A stretch of DNA of 44,601 bases, from positions 1 to 44,601 of the forward strand of contig CANJPG010000022.1 of NCBI GenBank assembly GCA_947476065.1. The letters are read 5' to 3'. This document shows positions 7,519 through 16,297 of the stretch, in pieces. Within the stretch, counting starts at the first letter, position 1, and each line of letters opens with the position of its first letter. The DNA is from Fidelibacterota bacterium (GTDB taxonomy: Bacteria; Pseudomonadota; Alphaproteobacteria; Rhodospirillales; Rhodospirillaceae). The position numbers were made by a program, and so were the translations under genes. The notes under the pieces are model-generated. The model ran no database searches. It was given only the letters and a program-made list of their open reading frames with translations, and had not been told where the DNA came from.

Positions 7519-8892
7519 ATGGCTGACGCTGTGGAACTGCCTGGCCGCAAGAAGCTGTTCATCAAGACCTACGGCTGTCAGATGAACGTCTATGATTCGG
7601 CGCGCATGGCCGACGTGCTTGCGCCCCTGGGCTACGGCCCTGCCGAGACCGCCGAGGACGCCGACATGGTGATCCTCAACACCTGTCACATCCGCGAAAA
7701 GGCCGCCGAGAAGGTCTTCTCCGACTTGGGCCGCATCCGGCCTCTGAAACAAACCAAAGGCACCATGATCATCGCCGTGGCCGGCTGCGTGGCTCAGGCC
7801 GAAGGCGCCGAGATCATGGCGCGCGCGCCTTTCGTCGACATCGTGCTGGGTCCGCAGACCTATCACCGCCTGCCCGAGATGGTGGCGCGCGCAGCGCGGG
7901 CCGGCGAACACGTGCTCGACACCGAGTTTCCCGCCGAACCGAAGTTCGATTTCCTGCCGGCGCCCAAGGCCGACGGGCCGACGGCGTTTCTGTCGATCCA
8001 GGAAGGCTGCGATAAGTTCTGCACCTTCTGCGTCGTGCCCTATACCCGGGGCGCCGAGTATTCGCGCCCCGCCGCCGATATCCTGCGCGAAGCCCGCGGC
8101 CTCGTGGCGGGCGGTGCGCGCGAGATCACGCTGCTCGGGCAAAACGTCAACGCCTATCACGGCGCAGACCCGCGCGAGTCAACGCGGAGCTGGAATCTCG
8201 CGCGCTTGATCCGCGCCCTGGCTGAGATCGACGGCCTATGGCGCATCCGCTACACCACATCCCACCCGCGCGACATGGATGATGACCTGATTGCCGCCCA
8301 CGGCGACGTACCGCAACTGATGCCCTTTCTGCATCTGCCGGTACAGTCGGGCTCGGACAAAATCCTCGCCGCCATGAACCGCGGCCACACCCGCGACGAC
8401 TACCGCCGCATCGTCGACAAACTGCGCCATGCGCGCACCGACATGGCGCTGTCGTCGGATTTCATCACCGGCTATCCCGGCGAGACCGACCAGGATTTCG
8501 GCGATACGCTGGAGCTGGTGAACGAGATCGGCTTCGTGCAGTCGTTCTCGTTCAACTATAGCCCGCGGCCAGGAACACCCGCCGCGATGATGAAACCTCA
8601 AGTCTCCGACGCAGTTAAAACCGAGCGGCTGCATCTGCTGCAGCAAATTCTCGATGCGCAGCTGCGCACCTTCAATACATCCTGTGTGGGCAAGACCTTC
8701 GACATCCTGCTGACCAACGCTGGGCGTTATCCCGGCCAGCTGGTCGGCCGCAGTCCCTATTTGCAGGCAGTGCACGTGATGGCCGATCCGCAGCTGCTCG
8801 GCACCATCGCTACCGTCACGGTGGTGTCGGTGGAGGCCTATAGCCTGGGCGCGGTGTGGGCCCGCGAAAACACGTCTGCCGCCAGCGCATGA
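7519..8892 (+). CDS. miaB: MiaB, tRNA-2-methylthio-N6-dimethylallyladenosine synthase
   Basis: A radical-SAM methylthiotransferase acting on i6A37 of tRNA. The 457-residue protein has the three N-terminal cluster cysteines Cys20, Cys56 and Cys90 and the radical-SAM triad Cys164, Cys168 and Cys171 in [11 protein letters not shown]-domain motifs such as [19 protein letters not shown] and [13 protein letters not shown] follow, and a C-terminal TRAM domain covers about residues 380-445. It begins an overlapping operon: the ATGA at 8889-8892 couples its stop to phoH. Length and motifs are complete. Confidence 0.97.
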   Translation: MADAVELPGRKKLFIKTYGCQMNVYDSARMADVLAPLGYGPAETAEDADMVILNTCHIREKAAEKVFSDLGRIRPLKQTKGTMIIAVAGCVAQAEGAEIMARAPFVDIVLGPQTYHRLPEMVARAARAGEHVLDTEFPAEPKFDFLPAPKADGPTAFLSIQEGCDKFCTFCVVPYTRGAEYSRPAADILREARGLVAGGAREITLLGQNVNAYHGADPRESTRSWNLARLIRALAEIDGLWRIRYTTSHPRDMDDDLIAAHGDVPQLMPFLHLPVQSGSDKILAAMNRGHTRDDYRRIVDKLRHARTDMALSSDFITGYPGETDQDFGDTLELVNEIGFVQSFSFNYSPRPGTPAAMMKPQVSDAVKTERLHLLQQILDAQLRTFNTSCVGKTFDILLTNAGRYPGQLVGRSPYLQAVHVMADPQLLGTIATVTVVSVEAYSLGAVWARENTSAASA

Positions 8893-9869
8893 GCGAAGCC
8901 ACGCATCTGACCTGCGAGTTCTCCGACAACGGCCTGGTCCAGCAGTTGGTGGGACCCCACAACGAAAATCTCACGCGTCTCGAACAGCGCCTGGACGTGG
9001 TGCTGCACAACCGCGGCAATACGGTCACCGTGGAAGGCTCGCCCGAAAAAGCCGCGCGCGCCCAGACCGCCTTGAAGCAGCTGTACAAACGTCTGACGGA
9101 AGGACTGCCGGTGGAAATGGGTGATGTCGACGGCGTCGCGCGCCTCGCGCAAGGGACCAGCCAGGATAACGCCGCCGACCTGTCGATCCGCACGCGCAAG
9201 CGCCACATCGCCGCGCGCTCGCCGGCGCAAGGCACCTATTTGCAGGTCTTGCAGGACTTTGAGCTGGTCTTCGCCCTCGGCCCGGCCGGCACGGGCAAGA
9301 CATATATGGCGGTGGCAAAGGCCGTTGCCCTGAAGCTCGCCGGCACGGTTGATCGCATCGTCTTGTCGCGCCCCGCTGTCGAGGCCGGCGAGCGTCTCGG
9401 CTTTCTGCCGGGCGACATGCGCGAGAAGGTCGATCCTTATTTGCGCCCCTTGTACGACGCACTCCACGACATGCTGCCCGGCGACTATGTCGCCAAACTA
9501 TTGCTCTCCGGCGAGATCGAAGTGGCGCCCTTGGCCTTCATGCGCGGCCGCACGCTCGCCAATGCCTTTATCATCCTCGATGAAGCGCAGAACACGACAC
9601 CGATGCAGATGAAGATGGCGCTGACGCGCATGGGCGAAGGCTCGCACATGGTGATCACCGGCGACTTGAGCCAGGTGGATCTGCCACGCGGCACCAAGTC
9701 CGGCTTGGAAGACGCCCTTGAGACGTTGGACAAGGTCAAAGGCATCGGCCGCGTGGCTTTCACCCACCGCGACGTCGTGCGCCACGATCTGGTGACGCGC
9801 ATTGTCGAAGCCTACGACAAGCGCGACGCCCAACTTGGAAAAGATCATCTGGGAAAAAATCGCGAATGA
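8889..9869 (+). CDS. phoH: PhoH-like ATPase
   Basis: A P-loop ATPase of the PhoH/YbeZ family. The start at 8889 overlaps the miaB stop as ATGA and gives 326 residues; a longer in-frame start at 8856 is unlikely. Motifs: Walker A GPAGTGKT at residues 131-138, [16 protein letters not shown], Walker [12 protein letters not shown] and the GDLSQVDLP motif. An N-terminal KH-like region precedes the ATPase core. It is known to be encoded beside ybeY and linked to rRNA maturation; the substrate is not established. Another ATGA couples it to ybeY. Confidence 0.95.
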   Translation: MSEATHLTCEFSDNGLVQQLVGPHNENLTRLEQRLDVVLHNRGNTVTVEGSPEKAARAQTALKQLYKRLTEGLPVEMGDVDGVARLAQGTSQDNAADLSIRTRKRHIAARSPAQGTYLQVLQDFELVFALGPAGTGKTYMAVAKAVALKLAGTVDRIVLSRPAVEAGERLGFLPGDMREKVDPYLRPLYDALHDMLPGDYVAKLLLSGEIEVAPLAFMRGRTLANAFIILDEAQNTTPMQMKMALTRMGEGSHMVITGDLSQVDLPRGTKSGLEDALETLDKVKGIGRVAFTHRDVVRHDLVTRIVEAYDKRDAQLGKDHLGKNRE

Positions 9870-10378
9870 GCACGGCGACGATTGATGTGATTGTCGGATC
9901 GAAGGCCTGGCCGCGCACCGCTGCAAGCATCGCGCGCGGTGCGGCAATGGCGGCGCTGTCCGCGGCCGGCCAGAAAAAGCCCGCTGAACTGAGTGTTCTG
10001 CTCACCACCGACGGCGCCGTGCGCAAGCTGAACGCGCTCTACCGCCACAAGGACAAAGCCACCAACGTGCTGTCGTTCCCGGCCCTGGACGCTGGCGAGT
10101 CCGTGCCCCGTAACGTGCCGCGCCCGCTGGGCGACGTGGCGATTGCCTACGGCGTGCTCGCCAAAGAAGCCAAAGCCGAAGGCAAAACCGTAAAAGCGCA
10201 TTTGTCGCACCTAGTGGTGCATGGTGTTCTGCACCTTTTGGGCTATGATCACGACGGCGATAAAGATGCAGCAACTATGGAACGCCTGGAAAAGAAGATC
10301 CTCGCCGGACTCGGGATTGCCGATCCCTATGCCGCGCCCGCGACCCTGTCCGTCACGCAGAAACGCCGCCCGCGATGA
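9866..10378 (+). CDS. ybeY: YbeY, rRNA maturation metalloendoribonuclease
   Basis: A 170-residue single-strand endoribonuclease needed for 16S rRNA 3'-end maturation and ribosome quality control. The zinc site HGVLHLLGYDH is intact with His119, His123 and His129, and the upstream TDGAVRKLNALYRHKDKATNVLSFP matches the family. The ATG overlaps the phoH stop, and its own stop overlaps the next start as ATGA. It is somewhat longer than E. coli YbeY (155) because of a short C-terminal tail. Confidence 0.96.
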   Translation: MSTATIDVIVGSKAWPRTAASIARGAAMAALSAAGQKKPAELSVLLTTDGAVRKLNALYRHKDKATNVLSFPALDAGESVPRNVPRPLGDVAIAYGVLAKEAKAEGKTVKAHLSHLVVHGVLHLLGYDHDGDKDAATMERLEKKILAGLGIADPYAAPATLSVTQKRRPR

Positions 10379-11301
10379 GTGACCGCTCTTCCACCGCCGA
10401 AGACACGGGCGACGTCGGCCTGATCAAAACCATCCGCCGCTGGTTTTCGCCTGAAAATCCCGAAGCCGAAACCGTGCGCGAAGTCATCGAAGAGCTGATC
10501 GAGGAGCGCAACGAAGAAGGCCCGCCCGACGGCGGCCCGGCCATCGATCCCAACGAACGTTTGCTGCTGGCCAATGTGTTGAAGATGCGCTCGGTCACCG
10601 CGCTCGACATCATGGTGCCGCGCCCCGACATCGTCGCCGTCGAAGTGGAAACCGAAATGGCCGAGGTGCTGACGCTCTTGATGAAGGAGCGTCACTCGCG
10701 CCTGCCGGTCTATCGCGGCACCCTGGACGACGTGGTCGGCATGGTCCACGTCAAGGACGTCGCCGTGATGGTCGCCGAACGCAGCAGCGGCACGCCCTTG
10801 GCCAAGCCCGAGCTGATTCTGTCAGAGATCGTGCGCCCGATCATCTTTGTCTCCCCGGCCGTGCGTGTGCTCGACCTCCTGCTCGAGATGCGCTTGAAGC
10901 GCACCCATATGGCGCTGGTCGTCGATGAATACGGCGGCATCGACGGCCTCGTGACCATCGAGGACGTGGTCGAGCAGATCGTCGGCGAGATCGACGACGA
11001 ACACGACAGCGAACAGGCACCGACGATTGTGGTCAAGGCCGACGGCTCCGTCGCCGCCGACGCGCGTGTGCCCTTGGGCGAGTTCGAAACCCGCTTCGGC
11101 CGCATCTTCAGCGACGAAGAACGCGAGACCACCGATACCCTGGGCGGCTTGGTCATCAACCTGGCCGGCCATGTGCCCGCGCGCGGCGAATTGGTCAAGC
11201 ATCCCTCGGGCATTGAGTTCGAAGTCATCGAGGGCGATCCGCGCCGCGTCCGTCAATTGCGTTTGCGCGGCATCCCGAATCCGGCGCCCTCCGGAAAATG
11301 A
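10375..11301 (+). CDS. corC: CorC/TlyC-type CBS-domain protein
   Basis: A 308-residue soluble protein with a tandem CBS pair at about residues 75-205 (VTALDIMVPRPDIVAVEVE; HMALVVDEYGGIDGLVTIEDVVEQIVGEIDDEHD) and a C-terminal CorC/HlyC transporter-associated domain (about 215-300). There is no membrane domain, so this is the short CorC/YbeX form. Family roles suggested elsewhere include Mg/Co efflux and ribosome-related functions. Its position between ybeY and lnt is highly conserved in proteobacteria. It overlaps both neighbours by 4 bases. Confidence 0.93.
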   Translation: MSDRSSTAEDTGDVGLIKTIRRWFSPENPEAETVREVIEELIEERNEEGPPDGGPAIDPNERLLLANVLKMRSVTALDIMVPRPDIVAVEVETEMAEVLTLLMKERHSRLPVYRGTLDDVVGMVHVKDVAVMVAERSSGTPLAKPELILSEIVRPIIFVSPAVRVLDLLLEMRLKRTHMALVVDEYGGIDGLVTIEDVVEQIVGEIDDEHDSEQAPTIVVKADGSVAADARVPLGEFETRFGRIFSDEERETTDTLGGLVINLAGHVPARGELVKHPSGIEFEVIEGDPRRVRQLRLRGIPNPAPSGK

Positions 11302-12920
11302 GTCGGACGGCGCGGGCGCTCGGGCGGCTGACCGGCTGGCGGCGGCTGGTTGTTGCCTTCCTGGCCGGCGCGGTGATCATCCTCGCCTTTGCGCCGTTCT
11401 CCATCACGCCGGCCCTGTGGCTTGGCTTTGTGCCGCTGATGTGGTTGCTCGACGGCTGCAAGACCTGGCGCGCGGCGGCCTTGACCGGATGGGCCTTCGG
11501 CTTCGGTCATTTTCTCACCAGCTATTACTGGATCAGCGAAGCCTTCTTTGTCGACGCCGACACCTTCGGCGCCATTGCCTATCCCGCAGTCGCCGGTCTG
11601 AGCGCCGCGGTTGCCGTATTTATCGCCGTCGTCGGCGCGGCGACGCACCTCATTCCCGCCGCCAGCGAAGATGAGATGCCCGACGACCGCGTTGCCGTCG
11701 GCGCCTTGCGTGTGCTGCTGTTCGCCGCCGCCTGGACGGTCATCGAATGGGTGCGCAGTTGGATCTTCACCGGCTTTCCGTGGAACCCAACCGGAGCGGT
11801 GTGGTCCGAGACCCGCACGCCCATCGGCCTCGCGGTTGTCCAAAGCACGACTCTCATCGGCACCTATGGCCTGACGCTGGTCACCGTCATCGCCGCCATG
11901 ATGCCGGCGGTCCTCGCCCAGCCGCCGCGCTTCAAGCGCGCCTGGGTGACAGCGGCTGCCCCGCTGCTTGTTCTGATGGTCATGGGCGCCGGCGGCGCCG
12001 TACGTCTATCCGGGGCCAAGACCGAATTTGTCGATGGCGTGAAGTTGCGGCTGGTGCAGGCCGGCATCTCGCAGAAAGATCGCGCGCGTCCGAGCTTGTG
12101 GGAATCCCAGCTGCAGGATTACGTCAGCCTCAGCACCAAGGATCGCCCCGCCGATGTCACCCATGTGATTTGGGGTGAGGCCGCCGTGCCGCCGACCTTC
12201 TTCCTCAATGCCGATGAACGCCGCCGGCTCGCCGCCGCGGCCGCGGCGCCGGCCAATGGTCTGCTAATCACCGGCGCCGACCGCGCGCTGAATGACGGCG
12301 TGAAGTGGACGGACATTTATAATTCGCTCTATGCGCTCTCCCCCGACGGCACCATCGCCGCCACCTACGACAAGACGCATCTGGTGCCCTTCGGCGAATA
12401 CATGCCGCTGCGCTGGCTGATCCCTTACGACAAAATCGCCGGCGGCTATGGCGACTTCGCAGCGGGAACGGGACTCGTGACATTGAGCGTGCCCGGCCTG
12501 CCGCCCTTCACGCCGCTGATCTGCTACGAGGCGGTCTTCTCGGGCGGCGTCACCCCCCCTGAAACAATCGCGGGGACGCGGCCGCGCTGGCTGCTCAACC
12601 TAACCAACGATGCCTGGTTCGGCATGAGTACTGGTCCGTACCAACATTACGCGACCGCCCGCTTGCGCGCGGTGGAAGAGGGCTTATCTCTGGTCCGCGT
12701 TGCCAATACAGGCATTTCGGCGGTCATCGACGGCTACGGGCGGACCGTCGCGGAGTTGGGATTAGGCGAACGCGGCGTGGTGGATACACGTTTACCGATG
12801 GCGGCGGCGGCAATGACGCCCTTTGGTTTTCTGGGCAATCTCATTCCGTTAATTCTCGCAACCGCCGTTGGCGCTATGGCGTTAACACTTTACCGACGGC
12901 GCAACCGACGGGCCTCATAA
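11298..12920 (+). CDS. lnt: Apolipoprotein N-acyltransferase
   Basis: Lnt adds the third acyl chain to the N-terminal cysteine of lipoproteins at the periplasmic face of the inner membrane. The 540-residue protein has several membrane helices in the first 220 residues, a nitrilase-fold domain, and a last helix near the C-terminus (GFLGNLIPLILATAVGAMAL). The catalytic triad is visible as Glu294 (WGEAAVPP), Lys359 (YDKTHLVPFGEYMP) and Cys409 (LICYEAVF). It closes the miaB-phoH-ybeY-corC-lnt unit. The lipoproteins encoded further on, the I78-like and LpoA-like ones, would be its substrates. Confidence 0.96.
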   Translation: MSRTARALGRLTGWRRLVVAFLAGAVIILAFAPFSITPALWLGFVPLMWLLDGCKTWRAAALTGWAFGFGHFLTSYYWISEAFFVDADTFGAIAYPAVAGLSAAVAVFIAVVGAATHLIPAASEDEMPDDRVAVGALRVLLFAAAWTVIEWVRSWIFTGFPWNPTGAVWSETRTPIGLAVVQSTTLIGTYGLTLVTVIAAMMPAVLAQPPRFKRAWVTAAAPLLVLMVMGAGGAVRLSGAKTEFVDGVKLRLVQAGISQKDRARPSLWESQLQDYVSLSTKDRPADVTHVIWGEAAVPPTFFLNADERRRLAAAAAAPANGLLITGADRALNDGVKWTDIYNSLYALSPDGTIAATYDKTHLVPFGEYMPLRWLIPYDKIAGGYGDFAAGTGLVTLSVPGLPPFTPLICYEAVFSGGVTPPETIAGTRPRWLLNLTNDAWFGMSTGPYQHYATARLRAVEEGLSLVRVANTGISAVIDGYGRTVAELGLGERGVVDTRLPMAAAAMTPFGFLGNLIPLILATAVGAMALTLYRRRNRRAS

Positions 12921-13072
12921 CCGACACAAAGGTAGTGTAGCTGTTTGATTATGGCGTCCTTTTATGTCAAAAAGTGGTGCTGACGACCCGCTCGCTCAAC
13001 GATCGGTAGAGTTGTTGTCACCGGTTTTAGACAGGCATATGTTTTTAACTGCCTTTAACAGCAGGGTTCATC

Positions 13073-13567
13073 ATGGGCTTACCGCAGGAAGACGAACACT
13101 TGGAAGACGCCGCGACAGCGCGTTCCACGCGCGGGCGGATGCCTTCGGGCAAACCCAATCCCGTTGACGTTCACGTCGGCAGCCGCGTGCGCCTGCGCCG
13201 GACGCTGCTGGGCAAGAGCCAGGAGAAGCTGGGCGAGGCCATCGGCCTGACGTTCCAGCAGGTCCAGAAATATGAGCGCGGCGCCAATCGTATTGGGGCG
13301 AGCCGCCTGTGGGATCTGAGCCGCGTCCTGGATTGCCCGATGTCGTTTTTCTTCGAAGAGATGGACGACGCCACAGCCCAAGCCAGCCCGCGCAATCTGA
13401 GCGTCGAGACACCTGACGTTGAGCCGCGCGAGAACGACCCCATGACTAAGCGTGAGACGCTGGAACTGGTGCGCGCCTACTACCGCATCAAGGACTATCA
13501 CGTCCGCCGGCGCATCTATGAGCTGGCCAAGTCCCTGGCCTCACCGGAAGAGCCGGTCGAGGAATAA
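13073..13567 (+). CDS. XRE-family helix-turn-helix regulator
   Basis: A 164-residue DNA-binding protein with a Cro/CI-type helix-turn-helix at about residues 25-85: RVRLRRTLLGKSQEKLGEAIG, then TFQQVQKYERGANRIGASRLW. A C-terminal helical tail, ETLELVRAYYRIKDYHVRRRIYELAKSLA in two pieces, is typical of the alphaproteobacterial group encoded between lnt and metK. The ATG at 13073 has CAGGG upstream. The target is unknown. An intrinsic terminator follows, so it is probably transcribed separately from metK. Confidence 0.9.
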   Translation: MGLPQEDEHLEDAATARSTRGRMPSGKPNPVDVHVGSRVRLRRTLLGKSQEKLGEAIGLTFQQVQKYERGANRIGASRLWDLSRVLDCPMSFFFEEMDDATAQASPRNLSVETPDVEPRENDPMTKRETLELVRAYYRIKDYHVRRRIYELAKSLASPEEPVEE

Positions 13568-13593
13568 GCCTTACGACCTTACGGTCATCTTCA

Positions 13594-13627
13594 AACGCCG
13601 CCCGGAAGAAATTCCCGGCGGCGTTTT
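13594..13627 (+). terminator. Intrinsic terminator after the XRE regulator
   Basis: AACGCCGCC at 13594-13602 pairs perfectly with GGCGGCGTT at 13617-13625, with a partly paired 14-base loop, and runs into a short T tract (13624-13627). It lies 27 bases after the XRE stop and separates that gene from metK. Confidence 0.8.
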
Positions 13628-13760
13628 GCTATTTGGATAGTGGAGCGACTCGCCAGACTCTTGCCAAAACCGGGGCTTTCCTTTACCTCGGGCGGGCGCT
13701 TTTTATGCCTGCCGTCTCCGTTTCCATACGTCCTCATTCCCCCGCACCCAGGAGCCCGCC

Positions 13761-14933
13761 TTGTCCAAGACCGATTATGTGTTCACCAGTGAATCCGTCT
13801 CGGAAGGCCATCCGGATAAAGTCAGCGACCGGATTTCGGACTCCATCGTCGACCTGTGCTTGGCCGCGGACCCGCAGGCCCGCGTGGCCTTGGAAACCTT
13901 GTGCACGACAAACCTGGTCGTCCTCGCCGGCGAAGTGCGCGTACCTGCTTCGGTTACGCACGAGGCAATGATCCAGTCCGCGCGCGATGCCATTAAAGAC
14001 ATCGGCTACGAGCAGGACGGGTTTCATTGGAAAAATGCAAAAGTGGAATGCCACGTGCATGCCCAGTCAGCCGACATCGCCGTCGGCGTCGATTCCGCCG
14101 GCAATAAAGACGAAGGTGCGGGCGACCAGGGCATCATGTTCGGCTTCGCCGTCAACGAGACCAAAGAATTCATGCCGGCGCCGATCCACTATTCCCACGC
14201 CATCCTCCAATCTCTGGCCGAAGCGCGTCACGACAAAGACGTCGATTTCCTTGGCCCCGACGCCAAAAGCCAGCTGTCGCTGCAATATGTCGGCGGCAAG
14301 CCGGTGCGCTGCACCTCGGTCGTCGTCTCCACGCAACACAGCGAAAAGGCCGATCAGGAAACCATCCGCGAATACGTGCGCAAACACGTGAAAGCCGTGC
14401 TGCCCGAAGGCTGGATGTGCCCGGAAGAGAGCTTCTATGTGAATCCCACCGGCCGTTTTGTCATCGGCGGCCCGGACGGCGACACCGGCCTCACCGGCCG
14501 CAAGATCATTGTCGACACCTACGGCGGTGCTGCACCCCATGGCGGCGGCGCGTTCTCGGGCAAAGATCCGACCAAAGTGGACCGCTCGGCGGCCTACGCG
14601 TCGCGGTATCTGGCGAAGAACGTCGTCGCCGCGGGCCTTGCGCACAAATGTCTGATCCAGCTGTCCTATGCGATTGGCGTGGCCAAGCCGCTGTCGGTCT
14701 ATGTCGACACCCAAGGCACCGGCAACGTCGACGAAGACAAGCTGTCCGCCGTGCTGCAGGAGCTGATGGACTTGAGCCCCCGCGGCATCCGCGAGCACCT
14801 CAAGCTCAACCGTCCGATCTATGCCCGCACCGCCGCTTACGGCCACTTCGGCCGTGAGCCGGACGGCTCGGGCGGCTTCAGCTGGGAACGCCTGGACCTG
14901 GTGGAGCAGCTTGAGTCCGCCTTCGGGGTCTAA
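13761..14933 (+). CDS. metK: S-adenosylmethionine synthetase
   Basis: MetK makes SAM from methionine and ATP. The 390-residue protein starts at TTG 13761 with AGGAG 7 bases upstream; the translated start [19 protein letters not shown] matches the family, with the catalytic His17 and Asp19 in GHPDK. The ATP/Mg motifs [10 protein letters not shown] and [19 protein letters not shown] are intact, and the end [15 protein letters not shown] is normal. The 133-base upstream gap after the terminator showed no recognisable SAM riboswitch. trmB overlaps its 3' end. Confidence 0.97.
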   Translation: MSKTDYVFTSESVSEGHPDKVSDRISDSIVDLCLAADPQARVALETLCTTNLVVLAGEVRVPASVTHEAMIQSARDAIKDIGYEQDGFHWKNAKVECHVHAQSADIAVGVDSAGNKDEGAGDQGIMFGFAVNETKEFMPAPIHYSHAILQSLAEARHDKDVDFLGPDAKSQLSLQYVGGKPVRCTSVVVSTQHSEKADQETIREYVRKHVKAVLPEGWMCPEESFYVNPTGRFVIGGPDGDTGLTGRKIIVDTYGGAAPHGGGAFSGKDPTKVDRSAAYASRYLAKNVVAAGLAHKCLIQLSYAIGVAKPLSVYVDTQGTGNVDEDKLSAVLQELMDLSPRGIREHLKLNRPIYARTAAYGHFGREPDGSGGFSWERLDLVEQLESAFGV

Positions 14934-15627
14934 ACCCCCGCCAGACCGGATTCAGTTCTACGGCCGCCGCAAAGGCAAACCTCTCAAAGCAGGGCGCGAA
15001 GGCCTGCTGGAGAGCCTGCTGCCGCGTCTGCGAATTGAAAATGGCACTCAAGCCATTGATCCAGCAGCTCTATTCCCCTCAAAAACTGTCGCGCCCCGGA
15101 TGGAGATCGGCTTCGGCTCGGGCGAGCATATTGCAGCCCAGGCTGCAGCAAATCCGGACGTCGGCTTCATCGGCTGCGAGGTCTTCCTTAACGGCGTGGC
15201 CTCGCTGCTGCGCTATGTGGAGGAGTTCAAGCTCACCAATCTGCGCATCTTCGACAACGACGTGCGCCATCTGCTGCCGCGCCTGAAAACCGCCAGTTTT
15301 TCCCGAATCTCCCTGCCCTTTCCCGACCCCTGGCCCAAGGCGCGCCACGCCAAACGACGCTTTGTCAGCACGCCCATGCTGGACGAAATGGCCCGCCTGC
15401 TGGTGGACGGCGGCGAATTCCGCGTGGCCAGCGATCACCCGACCTATGTCGAATGGACTTTGCTGCACGCGCCGCGTCATCCCGACTTCCTGTGGCCAGT
15501 GCAAAACCCCGACGAGTGGCGCATTCGTCCCCTCGACTCGATTGCCTCGCGCTATGAGGAAAAGGCACTGACAGCGGGCAGAACGCCGACCTTTTTGAAT
15601 TTTTCGCGTCGCCCGCGAAAGCCTTAG
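14911..15627 (+). CDS. trmB: tRNA (guanine-N7-)-methyltransferase
   Basis: TrmB forms m7G46 in tRNA using SAM, the product of the preceding gene. The TTG start at 14911 overlaps metK by 23 bases, has GGAG about 5 bases upstream, and gives 238 residues (E. coli 239). Motifs: [12 protein letters not shown], the SAM-binding [25 protein letters not shown], and the diagnostic [16 protein letters not shown]. An earlier in-frame ATG (14821) lies inside metK and gives non-homologous sequence, so it is rejected. Confidence 0.94.
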   Translation: MSPPSGSKPPPDRIQFYGRRKGKPLKAGREGLLESLLPRLRIENGTQAIDPAALFPSKTVAPRMEIGFGSGEHIAAQAAANPDVGFIGCEVFLNGVASLLRYVEEFKLTNLRIFDNDVRHLLPRLKTASFSRISLPFPDPWPKARHAKRRFVSTPMLDEMARLLVDGGEFRVASDHPTYVEWTLLHAPRHPDFLWPVQNPDEWRIRPLDSIASRYEEKALTAGRTPTFLNFSRRPRKP

Positions 15628-15653
15628 GGCCGCCGAAGGGGGTGACAAACCCC

Positions 15654-15682
15654 TTGAATACTGAGGAAAAGTGGCATATATC
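15654..15682 (+). promoter_or_regulatory. Sigma70-type promoter of the rimP-nusA-infB operon
   Basis: TTGAAT at 15654-15659 and TATATC at 15677-15682 are separated by exactly 17 bases. Transcription would begin near 15689, just before the leader hairpin at 15715, and the promoter sits in the only sizeable gap before the operon. Confidence 0.65.
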
Positions 15683-15714
15683 CACGACCATCTTCACCAT
15701 ATTGATACCCTGGG

Positions 15715-15741
15715 AAGTGGGCCGATTGCCCACTTTTTTTA
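15715..15741 (+). terminator. Terminator-like hairpin in the rimP leader (probable attenuator)
   Basis: AAGTGGGC (15715-15722) pairs with GCCCACTT (15728-15735) over a 5-base loop and leads into a run of Ts to 15740, a textbook intrinsic terminator. It lies between the predicted transcription start and the rimP start, so part of the transcripts should stop here. By analogy with the autoregulated rimP-nusA operon of E. coli, readthrough may respond to NusA; that is inference. Confidence 0.8.
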
Positions 15742-15784
15742 TTGCCCGCTTCCCGGCGCTTCGCCTGGATTGGAAGCACGGCCT

Positions 15785-16282
15785 TTGGAACGACTGCCAC
15801 AACTTGAAGCGCGCGTAGAGCCGACCCTGGAAGCCATGGGCTTCGAGGTGGTGCGCATCGCCCTGACCGGAAGCGACGGGCGCCGGACCCTGCAGGTCAT
15901 GGCGGACCGGCGGGATGGAAGTCAGATCTCGGTCGAGGATTGCGCCGAGATCAGCCACGCCCTGTCGGCGATCTTCGACGTCGAGGATCCGGTGTCGGGC
16001 ACATACGACCTTGAAGTCAGCTCGGCGGGCATTGATCGCCCCCTGACCCGGCCCAAGGACTTTGCGACCTACGCCGGCTTTCTGATCAAGCTCGAGACCA
16101 AGGCGCCGGTGAATACGCGCAAACGCTTCCGCGGCCGCCTCGAAGGTCTGGCCGATGGCAAAGTGACGATACGCATGGACGAGGTCGATTACGTCGTCGG
16201 CTTTGACAACATCAGCGCCGCCAAACTGGTGCTGACCGATGAACTGATCGCCGCGACGGCGAAACGCGACATAACGAATTAA
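15785..16282 (+). CDS. rimP: Ribosome maturation factor RimP
   Basis: RimP assists 30S subunit assembly. The core is clear: LEARVEPTLEAMGFEVVRIAL, RTLQVMADRRDG, VEDCAEISHALSAIFDVED and the signature LEVSSAGIDRPLTRPKDF. The true start must lie after the leader hairpin. TTG 15785 is chosen, with GGAAG 8 bases upstream, giving 165 residues, a normal length; TTG 15770 is an alternative. The frame is open back to 15671, but that part runs through the hairpin and encodes nothing family-like. First gene of the nusA operon. Confidence 0.9.
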   Translation: MERLPQLEARVEPTLEAMGFEVVRIALTGSDGRRTLQVMADRRDGSQISVEDCAEISHALSAIFDVEDPVSGTYDLEVSSAGIDRPLTRPKDFATYAGFLIKLETKAPVNTRKRFRGRLEGLADGKVTIRMDEVDYVVGFDNISAAKLVLTDELIAATAKRDITN

Positions 16283-16297
16283 ATCTGGAGAACGACG

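Noticed and set aside
13045-13059. Possible CtrA-type site TTAA...TTAAC before the XRE regulator
   Set aside because: The two half sites are separated by 6 bases (TTAA 13045-13048, TTAAC 13055-13059), whereas the CtrA consensus needs 7, so it is not called.
12964-13167. 67-codon plus-strand frame before the XRE gene
   Set aside because: It has no ribosome site, overlaps the XRE gene by about 95 bases in another frame, and shows no family resemblance.
13628-13760. SAM riboswitch before metK
   Set aside because: The gap was searched by eye for SAM-II and SAM/SAH-type conserved cores and none was seen. A covariance-model search would be needed to exclude a diverged form.
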